This document shows, piece after piece, positions 62,044-64,000 of a stretch of DNA of 64,000 nucleotides. Made by a program: the position numbers and the translations under genes. The stretch is from positions 496,001-560,000 of the forward strand of contig NZ_BLRH01000060.1 of the NCBI RefSeq assembly GCF_025996515.1. The letters are read 5' to 3'. This stretch comes from Rhizohabitans arisaemae. Lineage in GTDB: Bacteria > Actinomycetota > Actinomycetes > Streptosporangiales > Streptosporangiaceae. Below the pieces are notes generated by a model that was given only the letters and a program-made list of their open reading frames with translations, had not been told where the DNA came from and ran no database searches. How positions within the stretch are numbered: position 1 is the first letter of the stretch; each line of letters begins with the position of its first letter.

Positions 62044-62940
62044 CTACCCAGCCGGGGCCGCCTCGGGCCGAACTCTGATCTCATTCGGGTGCAGATCGGG
62101 CACCGTGAACCCCAGCTCCCGCAGCGCCGCCACGGAGAACGGGGTCTGCGCGCGCTTGGCGCCGTCCTCCACCTTGACCACCCCGCACCGCCCGTCGTCG
62201 TGGGCGAAGGCGACCACCCCCTCGGCGCCCGACTTCACCAGCAGCCCGGGGACCGCCCGCATCAGGCGGTTCTCATCGCGTTCCGTCCCCGACGTCCACT
62301 CCGGGTGCGCGCGCATGGCGTCGGCGACCTCCCCCTCGCCCAGGCGGACCAGCATCCGGTAGGCCCGCGCCACCCCGGCGAGCGAGACGAAGAACAGCGG
62401 CGCACCGCAGCCGTCCACCCCGGTGGCGGCGACCAGCTCCCCGGTGTACTCCTCGACCGTCGCCCGGATCGCCCGCTGCAACGGGTGCGTGGGGGCGAGG
62501 TACCCCTCCGGCGACCAGTCGTTGCGAACACAGGTGGCGAGCATCGCGGCGTGCTTACCCGAGCAGTTCATATAGACCGGACTCGCGGCCCCGCCCCCGC
62601 GGATCACGTCGTCCGCCGCCTCGGGATCGAACGGAAGCGCCGGCGGGCAGCGCAGCATGCCGTCGTCCAGGCCCGCCTCGGCCAGGATCCGCCGGACCCC
62701 GGTCACGTGAAACGGTTCGCCCGAGTGGCTCGCCGCGGCCAGCGCCAGCAGCTCCCCGCGCAGCCCCAGCCCGTGCCGGACCATCGCGACGGCCTGCAGC
62801 GGCTTCATCGCCGACCTCGGGGAGACGAGCCGCTCCGCGTCCCCGCGGAGCAGCGCCACCGTTCCGGCGGCGTCAAACCCGATCATCCGGGCGTGGTGGA
62901 CGGACTCCACGAACCCCGACCGAATCACTTCGACGATCAT
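62044..62940 (-). CDS. Asparaginase II family protein
   Basis: The product is 298 residues from ATG 62940, after GAGGGA. It shows the asparaginase II family order: VEVIRSGFVESVHHARMIGF, SPRSAMKPLQAVAMV, AASHSGEPFHVTGVRRIL, VYMNCSGKHAAMLATC and TGVDGCGAPLFFVSLAGVAR. The family hydrolyses L-asparagine to aspartate and ammonia. It is divergent from dtd, with a short shared promoter region. Confidence 0.9.
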   Translation of the reverse strand: MIVEVIRSGFVESVHHARMIGFDAAGTVALLRGDAERLVSPRSAMKPLQAVAMVRHGLGLRGELLALAAASHSGEPFHVTGVRRILAEAGLDDGMLRCPPALPFDPEAADDVIRGGGAASPVYMNCSGKHAAMLATCVRNDWSPEGYLAPTHPLQRAIRATVEEYTGELVAATGVDGCGAPLFFVSLAGVARAYRMLVRLGEGEVADAMRAHPEWTSGTERDENRLMRAVPGLLVKSGAEGVVAFAHDDGRCGVVKVEDGAKRAQTPFSVAALRELGFTVPDLHPNEIRVRPEAAPAG

Positions 62941-63073
62941 CTGTCCCTCTTCTCGCGCGGGAGCGTCCGGTCCCGGATCGGCTCCCCGAGGATGATAGGC
63001 GAAAGTGCTTGTTCGCCCCCGTTTCGGGCGTCGCGTCACGGTAGCCCACCGGCACCTGGGAGAATCCCTCCCC

Positions 63074-63499
63074 ATGCGCGCAGTCGTTCAACGAGTCAGC
63101 TCGGCCTCGGTCTCGGTCGGCGGGACCGTCGTCGGATCCGTCGACGGCCCCGGCCTCCTCGTCCTGGTCGGGGTCACCCACACCGACGGCCTGGGCGAAG
63201 CCCGGCGCCTCGCGGCCAAACTCTGGGGGCTGCGCGTCCTCGCCGGGGAGAAGTCCTGCGCCGACCTCGGCGCGCCCCTCCTGGTGATCAGTCAGTTCAC
63301 GCTGTACGGCGACACGCGCAAAGGCCGCCGCCCCACCTGGCAGGCCGCCGCCCCCGGGGAGCAGGCCGAACCGCTCGTCGATGCGGTCGTCAAAGAGCTC
63401 ACCGCCCTCGGCGCCCGGGTGGAAACCGGGGTCTTCGGCGCCGACATGGCGGTCTCCCTCGTCAACGACGGCCCCATCACCCTGGTCGTCGACGTCTGA
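63074..63499 (+). CDS. dtd: D-aminoacyl-tRNA deacylase
   Basis: The product is 141 residues from ATG 63074. It begins [17 protein letters not shown], with the catalytic [17 protein letters not shown] and the Gly-Pro motif [11 protein letters not shown] at the end. It removes D-amino acids wrongly attached to tRNA. Actinobacterial genomes often place it near ygfZ, as here. Confidence 0.94.
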   Translation: MRAVVQRVSSASVSVGGTVVGSVDGPGLLVLVGVTHTDGLGEARRLAAKLWGLRVLAGEKSCADLGAPLLVISQFTLYGDTRKGRRPTWQAAAPGEQAEPLVDAVVKELTALGARVETGVFGADMAVSLVNDGPITLVVDV

Positions 63500-63525
63500 C
63501 CCATCACCCCGGGCACACCCGACTC

Positions 63526-63545
63526 GGTACGGGCTGCGCCGGACC
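63526..63545 (+). repeat. Distant copy of the 50.7-kb repeat tail
   Basis: GGTACGGGCTGCGCCGGACC differs by one base from 50703-50722. It lies in the gap after dtd. Confidence 0.6.
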
Positions 63546-63551
63546 CGGTCG

Positions 63552-63707
63552 TCAAGTCGCCGTGCGGCAGCACAGCCGGGCCGCCTGCGTCACGGCCGCG
63601 ATGTCTTTCGGCTTGGTAGAGGTGATAAGCAGCACCACCCTGCCGTCGCCCTCGTCTTGATCGAAGATGTTCGGCGCGGTGAGCACGCACAATCCGGCCC
63701 CGACGCA
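63552..63707 (-). pseudogene. Ferredoxin (3Fe-4S/4Fe-4S type) gene remnant
   Basis: The minus frame from 63707 reads CVGAGLCVLTAPNIFDQDEG, then DGRVVLL and ends ARLCCRTAT. This is the core of small actinobacterial ferredoxins (C-x-G-x-x-x-C-V-x-x-A-P-x-x-F). The upstream codons give VVSAGR, then a TGA (63708-63710) sits just before the first cysteine. The final Cys-Pro typical of the family is Cys-Cys. No start codon with a ribosome site precedes the fragment. It is a decayed gene. Confidence 0.7.
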
Positions 63708-63812
63708 TCACGGGCGACCTGCGGAGACGACCGTACGGCCCGGTCGGCTGCCCCGGGCCGCCTGAGGCCGTACCCGGCGAAGTCCACCCGCCACTCCCGG
63801 GCCGGGAGCCCG

Positions 63813-64000
63813 TCAGCGGATGCTGCGGCGAAGAGCCGGGTCGATCTGGACATTGCGTCCCGCGTCCGGCGGGACGATGACCTCCTGGTTCGCGGGCACG
63901 CCCCCCGCCATCAGGGTCGCGTCCACCGGGACGGTCCGCTTCACCAAGGCAAGCGCGATCGGCCCCAGCTCGTGGTGCCGGGCCGCCGAGCCGACGAACC
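63813..64000 (-). CDS. ygfZ: Folate-binding YgfZ/CAF17-like protein, 3' end
   Basis: The window holds only the last 62 codons. They read ...AARHHELGPIALALVKR TVPVDATLMAGGVPANQEVI and then the end DPALRRSIR. The phrase ARHHELGPIALALVKR is typical of actinobacterial YgfZ (CAF17-type) proteins, which bind folate and help repair or insert Fe-S clusters. The gene continues beyond base 64000 on the minus strand. It neighbours dtd, as in relatives. Confidence 0.85.
   Translation of the reverse strand, partial: FVGSAARHHELGPIALALVKRTVPVDATLMAGGVPANQEVIVPPDAGRNVQIDPALRRSIR

Noticed and set aside
62089-63660. 523-codon plus-strand frame opposite asparaginase and through dtd
   Set aside because: It overlaps dtd out of frame and the asparaginase gene in antisense; the translation is arginine/proline-rich.

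Overview
The window is a 64 kb chromosomal segment of a high-GC actinobacterium. The gene content and order point to Streptomyces-like chromosomes and most probably to the Streptosporangiales. Supporting traits are mycothiol synthesis (mshA), an F420-type oxidoreductase, a CarD regulator, a DtxR/IdeR-type repressor, a class F sortase, GTG starts, and GC-rich intergenic repeats. This placement is inferred from gene families and order; no sequence search was run. No CRISPR array, rRNA operon or complete insertion sequence was seen.

1-7.2 kb: the secE-nusG-rplK-rplA-(lipoprotein)-rplJ-rplL cluster on the minus strand. It is followed by two Mce-associated-like membrane proteins, and rpoB would be expected just beyond base 1. 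Strong hairpins follow rplA, the lipoprotein gene and rplL, and an attenuator-like terminator lies in the rplJ leader. tRNA-Trp lies upstream of secE.

7.4-20 kb: an aminotransferase, an adenosine deaminase family enzyme, an AfsR-like NB-ARC/TPR ATPase that lacks a DNA-binding domain, a methyltransferase, a lipoate-ligase-like protein with an IclR regulator, a thioredoxin-like lipoprotein, a thiolase, and an operon of a three-repeat wall-anchored surface protein and its class F sortase.

20-36.5 kb: regulators (MerR, a PAS-GAF-PP2C-HATPase protein, DtxR, a STAS antagonist), an MFS transporter with pdxH, citrate synthase, serC, a rhomboid protease with an SDR, a potassium channel, an ECF-type nickel/cobalt transporter (CbiM/N-Q-O) preceded by a Nur-like box, and a family 2 glycosyltransferase.

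36.7-47.7 kb: a hypothetical protein, a hydrolase, a NarL-type two-component system, then a hypothetical gene between copies of a ~153-bp terminator-bearing repeat next to tRNA-Thr. rlmB, cysS, a PPOX-family enzyme and a DUF2637-like membrane protein follow.

47.9-64 kb: ispF-carD, two secreted or membrane proteins, a repeat-rich gap, an rlmA-like methyltransferase, senX3-regX3 divergent from phoU with a PHO box between them, gpmA, a YbjN protein and mshA, an SDR, a methyltransferase, a BlaI/M56 pair, a cluster like mycobacterial Rv0474-hbhA-Rv0476, an SGNH hydrolase, asparaginase, dtd, a broken ferredoxin gene, and the 3' end of a ygfZ-like gene.

Most of the window is ordinary core chromosome. 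The less ordinary parts are the sortase/surface-protein operon, the three families of intergenic repeats, the ferredoxin remnant, the lipoate-ligase homologue without its catalytic lysine, and the regulatory sites (Nur box, PHO box, the L10 leader, and the palindromes ahead of the XRE gene).
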